Source: Oscillospiraceae bacterium
Lineage (GTDB): Bacteria; Bacillota; Clostridia; Oscillospirales; Acutalibacteraceae
Reading direction: 5' to 3'
NCBI GenBank assembly: GCA_029004655.1
Contig: JAQVYP010000012.1
Location: 1-19,835, forward strand
Length of the DNA stretch: 19,835 bases
In this document: in pieces, positions 1-7,180 of the stretch
How positions within the stretch are numbered: position 1 is the stretch's first letter
How the letters are laid out: every line of letters starts with the position of its first letter
Translations under genes and position numbers: made by a program
The notes under the pieces: model-generated
Databases searched by the model: none
Told to the model about the DNA's origin: nothing
Seen by the model: the letters and a program-made list of their open reading frames with translations, nothing else

Positions 1-73
1 GGAAGAAACTTTAAAATTGTTAGTTTGAAAATAGCACTAACCTTTTTGAAAGACTTAACAATTCGAATAAAAA

Positions 74-103
74 CACCGCCAAACTCGAACAAGCAAGGCG
101 GGT
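74..103 (-). terminator. Rho-independent terminator of the usp gene
   Basis: Read on the minus strand, CCCGCC pairs with GGCGG around an inner CUUG/CGAG stem, and the hairpin is followed by a run of five U. It lies about 90 bases past the stop codon of the stress-protein gene, in the right orientation to end its transcript. Confidence 0.6.
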
Positions 104-194
104 TTGTAATGTAATTTGTTGATTCTGTCAATCAGTTGTAACATAAATTATTACTGTGGCAATTGAACTAAAACAGTTTAATTAAAGCAAAAAA

Positions 195-682
195 TCAGTC
201 GTCTAAATCCGAATGAATTACTAATACCGGACACTTTGCTTCTGAAATTATTCTTTGAGTAACAGAACCTACAAAGAAACGTTTTATATTAGAAAAGCCT
301 CTGTTACCCATCACAATTAAATCGAAATTCTCTTTTTCAGATATTTCTAAAATCTCTGCATGAGGTTCTCCAAGCAATACTTCTCTTTCAACTTTAACAT
401 TGCCAAAATCAGATTGCTTAATTATTAAATCTAACATTTGTTCGGAATTTTCGCGCATCTTACTTGTCAAATCATCTACATCAAACGACATTGCCCTGCC
501 GGATATTACCGAGCCGTCAACCTGGCGCCACATTTGTTCACTTCTTTTAAACCTTCTTGAAACATCAGAACTAACAACATTAACAAGTTTAATTAAAAAT
601 CATAATTCTTTGCTATTTCTATGGCTTTTTTCACAACATTTAAGGATGCATCAGAACCATCAACAGGAACTAATAATATCAT
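195..682 (-). pseudogene. Universal stress protein (UspA family), frameshifted
   Basis: UspA proteins are small cytoplasmic nucleotide-binding proteins induced by stress and starvation. The gene starts at the ATG at 682, which has a perfect AGGAGG ribosome binding site 7-8 bases upstream. It opens with MILLVPVDGSDAS, the usual first beta strand and ATP-binding Asp. After 29 codons the frame reaches TAA at 595-593. A reading frame offset by one base continues with LVNVVSSDVSRRFKRSEQ and runs to the stop at 195. This second part carries the family ATP-binding signature, G-x-R-G followed nine residues later by G-S (GNRGF...VGS), and the typical C-terminal strand CPVLVIH. Adding one T to the five-T run at 595-599 would restore a continuous 162-residue protein, a normal UspA length. 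As written, no full-length protein can be made. A homopolymer sequencing error is the main alternative. The downstream fragment has a Met at 533, but that start would lack the N-terminal half of the nucleotide fold. Confidence 0.85.
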
Positions 683-726
683 GTATATTTCCTCCTACTG
701 TTTTGAACTCTTCTCCAATTTTAGGT

Positions 727-755
727 TTTATAATATATTAATTTTTGCAAGTTAA
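727..755 (-). promoter_or_regulatory. Putative sigma-A promoter for the usp gene
   Basis: On the minus strand, TTAACT (755-750) and TATAAA (732-727) are separated by 17 bases, about 45 bases upstream of the usp start codon. The -35 box matches consensus at four of six positions and the -10 box at five of six. Confidence 0.4.
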
Positions 756-951
756 TTAGTTTGATTAACAATTAGAAATTTAAAAGTTAATTTTTTACTT
801 ATTTGTATGCTAACATATTTTATTTGTTCTGTCAATGAAGATACTATCATTGATTATACCCTATTTATTAGAGAATTGCCGTCAAACGATAAGCCGCCAT
901 TCATGTGGTTGTTTTTAGACTAATTATTTGTTTTTTGCTTTTTTTAAATCC
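756..951. other. AT-rich intergenic stretch, no gene seen
   Basis: This is the outer part of the divergent spacer between usp (minus) and the DUF2752 gene (plus). No open frame with a ribosome binding site, no strong hairpin and no RNA gene could be seen on either strand. The rest of the gap to 1209 holds a predicted promoter and a palindromic element, listed separately. Confidence 0.5.
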
Positions 952-980
952 TTGATTTTAGCCCAAGTATCAAGTATTAT
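952..980 (+). promoter_or_regulatory. Putative sigma-A promoter upstream of the DUF2752-DUF4234 pair
   Basis: TTGATT (952-957) and TATTAT (975-980) are separated by 17 bases. Transcription would begin near 987, so the palindromic element at 1023-1179 would lie entirely inside the 5' leader of the downstream operon. Confidence 0.45.
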
Positions 981-1022
981 TATAAGGCTGATTATATTTT
1001 TAATTAAGTTTCAACATAATTT

Positions 1023-1179
1023 ATACTAATTCCAAATAAAAATCAACCAATCTTCGCGGTCTTTTGTTTGAGAGACTGCGTTGTCGTTCTCGGCGGGCGA
1101 TAGCCCGCCTTCGTCCTCCGCCTTGTCTCACAAACAAAATCCTCGCAAATCTTGGTCACTTTTTAATTGGAATTAGTAT
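1023..1179. mobile_element. Palindromic MITE-like element, copy 1
   Basis: The 157-bp element is an imperfect palindrome: two arms of about 76 bases around a central GATA loop, with a perfect GGCGGGC/GCCCGCC stem at the tip. The ends are inverted repeats beginning ATACTAATTCCAA. It has no coding capacity. TTA trinucleotides stand directly outside TACTAATT...AATTAGTA on both sides (1021-1023 and 1179-1181), consistent with a 3-bp target duplication. The centre is much richer in GC than the surroundings. A copy differing by one base lies in opposite orientation at 9757-9913, and a deletion derivative lies at 14729-14787. Size, terminal repeats and lack of an ORF fit a miniature inverted-repeat transposable element. 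No transposase is in the window, so the mobilising enzyme is unknown. Confidence 0.85.
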
Positions 1180-1209
1180 TACATAGCTAAAATTGGAGAT
1201 TTATTAATA

Positions 1210-1632
1210 ATGAAATTACTTAAAAAACTTTTAAATAAACATGCTTTGTTAATTTGTATTGCATTGTATGCAACAATTTTATACATTATCGGAATCGGTT
1301 GTCCTATTCGCGCATTTTTTGGAGTTCCTTGTCCGACATGCGGAATGACAAGAGCTATTATAAAACTTTTCTCGCTTGACATATTTGGCGCTTTTGAGTG
1401 TCATCTTCTCTTTCCGCTTGCAATAATTGCTTTGATTATTTTGATTTATGCAAAAAAACCGTTCTTAGGTTCAAAAAAACGCGAAAAATATTTTTGGACT
1501 GTAATTATTATTGCTTTTTTGTTATATTATATATTAAGACTTATTTTTGTAAGAAATAGTATTTTTTATATTGACACATATAACAGTATGCTGTTACAAT
1601 TAATTAATACTATAAGGGGAGTGGTTGAATAA
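1210..1632 (+). CDS. DUF2752 family small membrane protein
   Basis: A 140-residue protein of unknown function. The family signature C-P-x-C-G-x-T-R-A is at residues 41-49 (CPTCGMTRA), after a further Cys-Pro at 31-32. Hydrophobic segments lie around residues 11-30, 62-76 and 95-113, so it is probably an integral membrane protein with the cysteine motif near a membrane face. The CxxC pair could bind metal or be redox active, but I know of no proven activity for the family. The start has a TGGAG ribosome binding site about 10 bases upstream. Its stop codon overlaps the next start by one base (TAATG), so the two genes should be translated as a pair. The palindromic element ends only 30 bases upstream. 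Confidence 0.85.
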   Translation: MKLLKKLLNKHALLICIALYATILYIIGIGCPIRAFFGVPCPTCGMTRAIIKLFSLDIFGAFECHLLFPLAIIALIILIYAKKPFLGSKKREKYFWTVIIIAFLLYYILRLIFVRNSIFYIDTYNSMLLQLINTIRGVVE

Positions 1633-2030
1633 TGGTAAACCAAAGAAGCTTAGTAACCTATATAATTTTAAGCATTATCACCTGCGGCATTTATTCCATT
1701 TATTTTTGGTACCAATTCACTGAAGATGTGAACAAAACATGTGCCGGAGATGGTGAAGAAACAACTAATTATATTATTGCGTTGTTACTTTCTATTGTCA
1801 CTTGCGGAATTTATATGTACTACTGGTATTACAAGCTTGGAAATCGTTTGCAAGCAAATGCGCCAAGATATAAAATGAGCTTTCAAGAGAACGGAACTAC
1901 TGTCTTATTGTGGATGTTAGTAGGTGTTCTATTATTTGGAATTGGCCCGTTTATCGGTATGTATTTCTTAATTAAAAACTTAAATGCTATTGGAAATGCA
2001 TATAATGCTCACGTTGCTCAATCAAACTAG
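1632..2030 (+). CDS. DUF4234 domain-containing membrane protein
   Basis: A 132-residue membrane protein of unknown function. It contains an internal duplication: residues 11-27 (ending ITCGIYSIYFWY) resemble residues 50-67 (ending VTCGIYMYYWYY). Each copy is a hydrophobic helix with a Thr-Cys-Gly-Ile-Tyr turn followed by aromatic residues, which is the DUF4234 pattern. A third hydrophobic segment lies at about 95-118. The gene is translationally coupled to the DUF2752 gene through a one-base stop/start overlap and is followed by a clear terminator, so the two form a closed bicistronic unit. Many DUF2752 proteins occur beside small membrane proteins of this type; a joint function is an inference only. 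Confidence 0.85.
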   Translation: MVNQRSLVTYIILSIITCGIYSIYFWYQFTEDVNKTCAGDGEETTNYIIALLLSIVTCGIYMYYWYYKLGNRLQANAPRYKMSFQENGTTVLLWMLVGVLLFGIGPFIGMYFLIKNLNAIGNAYNAHVAQSN

Positions 2031-2057
2031 AATTGCGTAGATAAAAATTATAAGACA

Positions 2058-2088
2058 AAAAATCCACCGTGTTATTCGGTGGATTTTT
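2058..2088 (+). terminator. Rho-independent terminator after the DUF4234 gene
   Basis: A perfect 12-bp stem AAAAATCCACCG/CGGTGGATTTTT (2058-2069 with 2077-2088) around a seven-base loop ends in a U run. It separates the DUF2752-DUF4234 pair from the T-box promoter 30 bases downstream. Confidence 0.9.
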
Positions 2089-2119
2089 AATGCATATTTT
2101 CCATTAATTAAAAAATGTA

Positions 2120-2148
2120 TTGACAAATTGGACCATTCCTCATATAAT
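2120..2148 (+). promoter_or_regulatory. Sigma-A promoter of the first T-box leader
   Basis: Consensus TTGACA (2120-2125) and TATAAT (2143-2148) with a 17-base spacer. Transcription should start near 2155, just before the T-box stem I. A consensus promoter fits control that acts after initiation, through the riboswitch. Confidence 0.85.
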
Positions 2149-2154
2149 GCAATA

Positions 2155-2433
2155 AATCAATAAAAACCTTTGAGTAAGAATAGTAAGTTTTGATATTTCG
2201 TTTACAGAGAGTTGCAGGTGGTGCGATTGCAACAACAAATGCTTTACCGAATGGACTTACGAGGGCAATCCGAAAACAATGTGTTAGTAGGTGCGACGGG
2301 AGCTTCATCCGTTATCAGCGAAGTGCGTATATTCGTACGCTAAAACAAGTGCATTCTTTTTAGAATGAATTTGGGTGGTATCGCAGGAGTTAATTCAGCT
2401 CTTGTCCCAGTACATGGGGCAAGGGCTTTTTTT
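2155..2433 (+). promoter_or_regulatory. Tryptophan T-box riboswitch upstream of trpB
   Basis: The leader shows T-box landmarks in order. The stem I base is GTAAG (2174-2178) paired with CTTAC (2256-2260). An AGTA S-turn lies at 2182-2185. The specifier codon TGG (2252-2254) is followed by A, directly before the closing CTTAC strand. The T-box core TTGGGTGGTATCGCA contains the UGGU bulge (2376-2379) that pairs with the tRNA acceptor end. The terminator stem is 2397-2409 with 2415-2427, followed by seven U. UGG specifies tRNA-Trp. By the established T-box mechanism, uncharged tRNA-Trp stabilises the antiterminator and lets transcription reach trpB. The identity of the gene supports the specifier reading. 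Confidence 0.93.
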
Positions 2434-2477
2434 ATATCTATTTTTAAATTTAATATATTTTGAAAGAAGGAACCAAA

Positions 2478-3857
2478 ATGTCAAAAATCCCACACAGAAT
2501 TTATTTAACAGAAGATCAGATGCCAAAACAATGGTACAATTTGCGTGCCGATATGAAAGAGCTTCCTGATCCTATGATTAATCCCGGAACCGGCAAACCT
2601 GCAACTGAAGAAGACCTTTATCCTGTATTTTGTAAAGAGCTCGCACATCAGGAAATGGATAACGAAACACGCTATGTCGATATTCCGGAAGAAATTCAGG
2701 AATTCTATAAAATGTATCGCCCTTCCCCATTGATTCGTGCTTACAATTTGGAGAAAGCGCTTGGAACTCCGGCAAAAATATATTATAAATTTGAAGGTAA
2801 CAATACTTCAGGCAGTCATAAATTAAACTCTGCAGTTGCACAAGCATATTATGCTAAAGAGCAGGGTTTAAAAAGTTTAACCACCGAAACAGGTGCCGGT
2901 CAATGGGGAACCGCTTTGTCTGAAGCATGTTCTTTCTTTGGAATACCGCTTACTGTTTATATGGTTAAAGTATCTTTTAATCAAAAACCTTTTCGTAAAG
3001 CAATAATTGAAACCTTTGATGCAAAAGTAATTGCTTCCCCAAGCAACACAACAAATTCCGGTCGTAAAATATTAGAAGTTGACCCTAATTCGGGTGGAAG
3101 TCTAGGTTGCGCAATTTCAGAAGCAGTTGAAACTGCGGTTACTACACCCGAATGCCGCTATGTTTTAGGTTCGGTATTAAATCAGGTTTTGTTACATCAA
3201 TCCATAATTGGTTTGGAATCTAAAATAGCAATGGAATCAATTAACGAATATCCTGATATTGTTATTGGTTGCGCCGGTGGTGGCTCTAACCTTGGTGGGT
3301 TAATTGCACCGTTTATGCAAGATAAACTTACAGGAAAAGCTAATCCGCGTATTGTTGCTGTCGAGCCTGCTTCATGTCCTTCACTAACCCGCGGCAAATA
3401 TGCCTATGATTTCTGCGATACCGGCAAAATCACTCCAATGGCTAAAATGTATACTCTGGGTTGTGAATTTATGCCATCAGCAAATCATGCCGGCGGACTT
3501 CGCTATCATGGCATGTCCCCTATCCTTTCAAAACTCTTTCATGACGGATATATGGAAGCCGTCTCTGTTGAACAAACTAAAGTATTTGAGGCAGCAGTCT
3601 TTTTTGCAAAGCATGAAACAATTCTCCCCGCACCGGAATCTGCCCATGCTATTCGAACTGCAATTGATGAAGCTTTAAAATGCAAGGAAACAGGCGAAGA
3701 AAAAACCATTTTGTTTGGTCTGACAGGAACAGGTTATTTTGATATGACAGCTTATAATGCATATTTAGACGGTTCTATGAGCGATTATGTTCCAACCGAT
3801 GCAGATTTGCAAAAAGGCTTTGACGCACTTCCCAAAATCCCCGGAATACAAGAATAA
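2478..3857 (+). CDS. trpB: TrpB2-type tryptophan synthase beta chain
   Basis: A PLP enzyme that condenses indole with L-serine to give tryptophan. The 459-residue length and the N-terminal extension mark the TrpB2 (TrpB-like) subgroup rather than the roughly 400-residue TrpB1. The PLP lysine is K115 in SGSHKLNSA, the catalytic glutamate is in TETGAGQWG (E137), and the phosphate-binding loop is GCAGGGSN (264-271). I chose the ATG at 2478 because AGAAGGA stands 7 bases upstream; an in-frame TTG at 2460 lacks a ribosome binding site. The gene stands alone behind its own Trp T-box and no trpA or other trp gene is in the window. TrpB2 proteins often work without the alpha subunit, so it probably salvages free indole. 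No clear terminator follows it. Some read-through into the next leader is possible, but that leader has its own promoter. Confidence 0.93.
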   Translation: MSKIPHRIYLTEDQMPKQWYNLRADMKELPDPMINPGTGKPATEEDLYPVFCKELAHQEMDNETRYVDIPEEIQEFYKMYRPSPLIRAYNLEKALGTPAKIYYKFEGNNTSGSHKLNSAVAQAYYAKEQGLKSLTTETGAGQWGTALSEACSFFGIPLTVYMVKVSFNQKPFRKAIIETFDAKVIASPSNTTNSGRKILEVDPNSGGSLGCAISEAVETAVTTPECRYVLGSVLNQVLLHQSIIGLESKIAMESINEYPDIVIGCAGGGSNLGGLIAPFMQDKLTGKANPRIVAVEPASCPSLTRGKYAYDFCDTGKITPMAKMYTLGCEFMPSANHAGGLRYHGMSPILSKLFHDGYMEAVSVEQTKVFEAAVFFAKHETILPAPESAHAIRTAIDEALKCKETGEEKTILFGLTGTGYFDMTAYNAYLDGSMSDYVPTDADLQKGFDALPKIPGIQE

Positions 3858-3999
3858 ATTGGCTCTATTCCCAAAATCGCATTTGTGACAATATGTATTA
3901 ATGATAAGAAAAATTGTGGGTGCATTATTGAAGACGGCTTTGACGTCCCGCACAAACTCTATAATTGAAGATTTGAGTAGAACTAATAAATTATTTTTG

Positions 4000-4028
4000 T
4001 TGACAAATTCTTATTTCGATACTATAAT
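4000..4028 (+). promoter_or_regulatory. Sigma-A promoter of the second T-box leader
   Basis: Consensus TTGACA (4000-4005) and TATAAT (4023-4028) with a 17-base spacer, the same design as the promoter of the first T-box. The 142 bases between the trpB stop and this promoter hold nothing else recognisable. Confidence 0.85.
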
Positions 4029-4035
4029 ATAATAA

Positions 4036-4309
4036 TAAACCTTTGAGTAAGAATAGTAAGCAAGGCTATTTCGTTTCAAGAGAGTTGCAGGCGGTGAAAT
4101 TGCAGCAGCGGAATCTATGCTGAATGGACTTACGAGGGCAATCCGAAAACAATGTGTTAGTAGGTGCGACGGGAGCTTTGTCCGTTATCAACGAAGTGCG
4201 TATTTTAAGTGCGTTAAACAAGTGCATTCTTTTCAGAATGAATTTGGGTGGTACCGCAGGAGTTAATTCAGCTCTTGTCCCATAGTTTTATGGGGCAAGG
4301 GCTTTTTTT
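4036..4309 (+). promoter_or_regulatory. Tryptophan T-box riboswitch upstream of trpXYZ
   Basis: It is a close copy of the leader at 2155-2433. Stem I base GTAAG (4047-4051) pairs with CTTAC (4129-4133), and AGTA lies at 4055-4058. The TGG specifier is at 4125-4127 and the T-box UGGU at 4249-4252 within TTGGGTGGTACCGCA. The terminator stem is 4270-4284 with 4289-4303, followed by seven T. Long stretches around the specifier and downstream of it match the first leader exactly, while the distal part of stem I has diverged. The specifier predicts tRNA-Trp sensing, which agrees with the transporter genes that follow. Confidence 0.93.
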
Positions 4310-4339
4310 ATATTCATTTTTAGAAAGGTGTGCGAAAAT

Positions 4340-4438
4340 ATGGTTTTATATAAACGATGGCGAAAGCCGACTTATATTAATTGTGAATTTGGTTGTCTCA
4401 TTAGGGACGGAAAACATTGTTTCGCTCATTCTAAATAA
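4340..4438 (+). CDS. Candidate 32-residue small ORF between T-box and trpX
   Basis: Past the T-box terminator and 24 bases before trpX lies a short frame starting MVLYKRWRKPTY and ending CFAHSK. AGAAAGG stands 10-11 bases before its ATG. It holds one Trp codon, three cysteines and several basic residues. It would be translated only when the T-box allows read-through. It could be a leader peptide, a decayed gene fragment or chance; I do not recognise a family. Without comparison to relatives the coding status is open. Confidence 0.3.
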   Translation: MVLYKRWRKPTYINCEFGCLIRDGKHCFAHSK

Positions 4439-4462
4439 ATATATATTTGAGGAGATTTTATC

Positions 4463-5473
4463 ATGAAAACATTTAAAAAACTTTTGGCTTTAACTTTAAC
4501 ATTTGCTCTGTCGGTTGCTCTTGTAGCTTGTGGAAATACAACATCATCAACTAGCAGCAAAAGCACTGCTAAAAAACTGACTATCGGTGTAATTCAATAT
4601 GCAACTCACCCTTCGCTCGACAACTGCTATAATGGTCTTGTACAAGGACTTAAAGAATCAGACTATGTTGACGGCGACAATATCACAATTGATTTTAAAA
4701 ACGCACAAGGCGATATTGCTACCGCAAATCAAATTGCAAATAATATGTCCGCTTCAAATTATGACATGATTGTTGGAATTGCAACACCTGCCGCAATGTC
4801 TGCATATGGTGCGGCAAACGGAGAAATCCCAGTTGTTTTCTGCGCAGTATCTGACCCTGTTGCAGCAAAGCTTGTCAACTCTCTTGAACTCTCAGGTTTG
4901 AACTGCACCGGCAGCTCGGATAAGTTGAATTTGACAGCTCAATTAGCAATGATTCGTGCATTCCAGCCTGATGCTAAAAAAATCGGTATTCTTTATAATA
5001 CTGCTGAAGCAAACTCCCTTTCACAACTTAATACAATAAAAGAGCTTGCGCCTCAATATGGATTTGAAATTGTTGCCTCCGGAGTTCAGTCTGCCGCAGA
5101 TATCCCTGCCGCCGCAACTTCACTAGCCGGTAAGGTTGATTGCATAAATAATTTCACAGACAATCTAATTGTTGATAATCTCGGGGTTGTTTTAGAGCGT
5201 GCAAACGCCGCCAAAATTCCTGTTTACGGTTCTGAGGTTGAACAGGTTAAAAACGGTTGTCTTGCATCTGAAAGTCTTGATTATATTGATCTTGGCAAAC
5301 AAACAGGTACATTGGCGGCAGTTGTTTTGGGCGGAAAGAAAGCAGCTGAAACATCAGTTGTGGTTGTAGATTCAAGCTATCCGGTTTATAATACTGATGT
5401 TGCTTCTGCTCTTGGCATTACAGTTCCCAGTTCATACTCTAGTGCAGAGACTGTTAAAACTACTGTAAAATAA
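4463..5473 (+). CDS. trpX: Tryptophan ABC transporter substrate-binding lipoprotein
   Basis: A 336-residue extracytoplasmic binding protein. It has a lipoprotein signal: a basic start MKTFKK, a hydrophobic core, and a lipobox LVAC with the lipidated Cys at residue 23, followed by a Ser/Thr-rich linker. The mature part begins TIGVIQYATHPSLDN, typical of the ABC_sub_bind (TrpX) family. It should capture tryptophan or a related aromatic amino acid and hand it to the permease encoded next. The start has GAGGAG 8 bases upstream. It is the first gene of a three-gene operon under the Trp T-box, the main evidence for the substrate. Other members of the family are annotated for tyrosine or unknown ligands, so the exact substrate is inferred from the specifier codon. 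Confidence 0.88.
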   Translation: MKTFKKLLALTLTFALSVALVACGNTTSSTSSKSTAKKLTIGVIQYATHPSLDNCYNGLVQGLKESDYVDGDNITIDFKNAQGDIATANQIANNMSASNYDMIVGIATPAAMSAYGAANGEIPVVFCAVSDPVAAKLVNSLELSGLNCTGSSDKLNLTAQLAMIRAFQPDAKKIGILYNTAEANSLSQLNTIKELAPQYGFEIVASGVQSAADIPAAATSLAGKVDCINNFTDNLIVDNLGVVLERANAAKIPVYGSEVEQVKNGCLASESLDYIDLGKQTGTLAAVVLGGKKAAETSVVVVDSSYPVYNTDVASALGITVPSSYSSAETVKTTVK

Positions 5474-5494
5474 TAAATTAGAAGGTTTTATTTG

Positions 5495-6412
5495 ATGGAC
5501 ATTTTGCTAAATCTTATAACGGTTAATTTAGAACAGGGATTTATGTATGCTTTACTCGCTCTTGGAGTTTACATTACTTACAGCATACTTGATTTTCCAG
5601 ATCTTTCGGTTGACGGCACAGTACCTTTGGGAGCGGTTATTTCGGCTGTTTTAATCCTTAAAGGGTTTAATCCGTGGCTAGCAACAATAGCTGCCTTTGC
5701 AGCCGGTGCAATTGCCGGATGCGTCACAGGACTGCTGCATGTCAAATTGAAAATTCGTCCCCTTCTATGTGGAATTCTTGTTATGACAGCACTTTTGTCC
5801 ATTAATCTTGTTATTATAAAGGCCGGTACCGGCGGAATGTCGGTGGCTTCGCTTTTCAACTCAAAGGTTATAACAAATGCTGCACCTGCTTCTTTTATTT
5901 CTTCAAACATTGGTGGCAGAAATTTAAGAACGTTGATTGTAATGATTACAATAGCTATAATCGTCAAGCTTTTGCTTGATTTGTATTTTAAAACAAAATC
6001 CGGTATGTTGCTACGGGCTACCGGTAGCAATCAGCAATATGTTACCATGCTTGCAAGGAATCCGGGTAATTCAAAAATCTTGGGGCTTGCGCTTGGCAAT
6101 GGGTTTGCTGCAATGGCAGGTGCAGTAATTGCACAAACCAGCGGTTCTGCAAGTCTTCAGCTTGGAACCGGAATGGTTGTTATCGGGCTTGCCTCTGTTA
6201 TAATCGGAACGAGTTTATTCCGCAAGTTCAAGTTTCTAAAGCCAACAACAAAAGTTATATTTGGAACAATTATATATAAAGCATGTCTTTCTGTCGCAGA
6301 ACGCATTGGATTATCTGACTGGTTGAAATTTATTATGGCTGTTCTTTGTGTAATCGCTCTTGTTGCCGGCAGTGCACTCGACAAAGGAAAGGCGGTGTCC
6401 GGTAATGATTAA
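5495..6412 (+). CDS. trpY: Tryptophan ABC transporter permease
   Basis: A 305-residue polytopic membrane protein, the channel-forming subunit of the importer. It has a run of hydrophobic segments across its length and the subfamily motif DFPDLSVDGTVPLGA at residues 33-47. This motif is found in permeases paired with ABC_sub_bind lipoproteins. A TTG at 5492 directly precedes the ATG; I prefer the ATG at 5495, 9 bases after AGAAGG. The gap from trpX is 21 bases. The 3' end overlaps the ATPase start by 8 bases, so the two are coupled. Family and position make the role secure; the tryptophan substrate is inferred from the T-box. Confidence 0.87.
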   Translation: MDILLNLITVNLEQGFMYALLALGVYITYSILDFPDLSVDGTVPLGAVISAVLILKGFNPWLATIAAFAAGAIAGCVTGLLHVKLKIRPLLCGILVMTALLSINLVIIKAGTGGMSVASLFNSKVITNAAPASFISSNIGGRNLRTLIVMITIAIIVKLLLDLYFKTKSGMLLRATGSNQQYVTMLARNPGNSKILGLALGNGFAAMAGAVIAQTSGSASLQLGTGMVVIGLASVIIGTSLFRKFKFLKPTTKVIFGTIIYKACLSVAERIGLSDWLKFIMAVLCVIALVAGSALDKGKAVSGND

Positions 6413-7178
6413 ATTCGAAAATGTAACTAAAATTTTTAATCAAGGAACGGTTGATGAAACAATTTTATTTGATAACTTTAATTTTGAAGTTAAAAAGGGC
6501 GAATTTGTTTCTGTTATTGGTTCAAACGGTTCTGGCAAAACCACAATGCTAAACCTTCTTTGCGGTTCTTCTCCAATGGACAAAGGAAACTTGATTGTCA
6601 ACAATATTGATATTACTAAGATGAAAGAATACCGTCGTGCGAAGGTTATTGGTCGTGTATTTCAGGATCCCGCAAAGGGTTCGTGTGCCAATTTAACCAT
6701 TTTGGAAAATATGGCACTTGCCGATAATAAAACTGGGTCTTTCGGACTTTCCACTTGTGTCAATAAGCGTAAAACTGATTATTATAAATCACTTCTTGAA
6801 ACATGCAACATGGGTCTTGAGAACAGAATGAATGTACCGGTAGGCTCGTTATCAGGTGGACAGCGCCAAGCTTTAGCACTTGTTTTAGCCAATATGACCG
6901 ATATTGATTTATTGATTCTTGACGAACACACTGCTGCTTTAGATCCAAAGTCCTCAAAGACTGTAATGGATATTACTCAAAAGGTAATTGAAACTAAAGG
7001 CATTACAACTCTTATGGTCACCCATAACCTGAGATTTGCTGTTGATTATGGCAATCGTTTGGTTATGATGCATGAGGGAAAAATAGTTTTAGATCTTAAT
7101 GAGAAAGAAAAGCAAAATATTTCGATTGACAACATTCTTTCAAAATTCAATCAAATAAGCATTGAGTGCGGTAATTAA
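6405..7178 (+). CDS. trpZ: Tryptophan ABC transporter ATP-binding protein
   Basis: The 257-residue ATPase that powers the importer from the cytoplasmic face. Walker A is GSNGSGKT (39-46), the Q-loop glutamine is Q87 in VFQDP, the signature is LSGGQ (149-153), Walker B ends in LLILDE before HTAALD (about 169-180), and the switch His is H207 in VTHN. Histidine after the Walker B glutamate (DEHTAALD) is typical of this subfamily. The start at 6405 lies within the last codons of trpY, behind a purine-rich AAAGGAAAGGCGG, and begins at MIKFENVTK, where the family normally starts. An in-frame upstream start at 6360 would read far into trpY and is less likely. A strong terminator follows 2 bases after the stop. 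Confidence 0.9.
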   Translation: MIKFENVTKIFNQGTVDETILFDNFNFEVKKGEFVSVIGSNGSGKTTMLNLLCGSSPMDKGNLIVNNIDITKMKEYRRAKVIGRVFQDPAKGSCANLTILENMALADNKTGSFGLSTCVNKRKTDYYKSLLETCNMGLENRMNVPVGSLSGGQRQALALVLANMTDIDLLILDEHTAALDPKSSKTVMDITQKVIETKGITTLMVTHNLRFAVDYGNRLVMMHEGKIVLDLNEKEKQNISIDNILSKFNQISIECGN

Positions 7179-7180
7179 TA

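Noticed and set aside
2108..2308. A minus-strand frame across the first T-box
   Set aside because: The region is a structured riboswitch leader with a clear promoter on the plus strand; the frame is a by-product of that sequence.
3816..3945. GGCTTTGACG occurs at 3816-3825 and 3936-3945, and CCCAAAATC also occurs twice near the trpB end
   Set aside because: The matches are only 9-10 bases and the sequence between and around them does not align well. They could be traces of a partial duplication, but this is too weak to call.
3910..3955. Possible hairpin (GTGGG with CCCGCAC) after trpB
   Set aside because: Pairing is imperfect with a long loop and no U tract, so it is not called a terminator.
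4248..4466. A 72-codon plus-strand frame starting inside the second T-box and running to trpX
   Set aside because: It starts in the antiterminator without a ribosome binding site and reads through the terminator stem; the smaller frame at 4340 has a ribosome binding site and is a better candidate.
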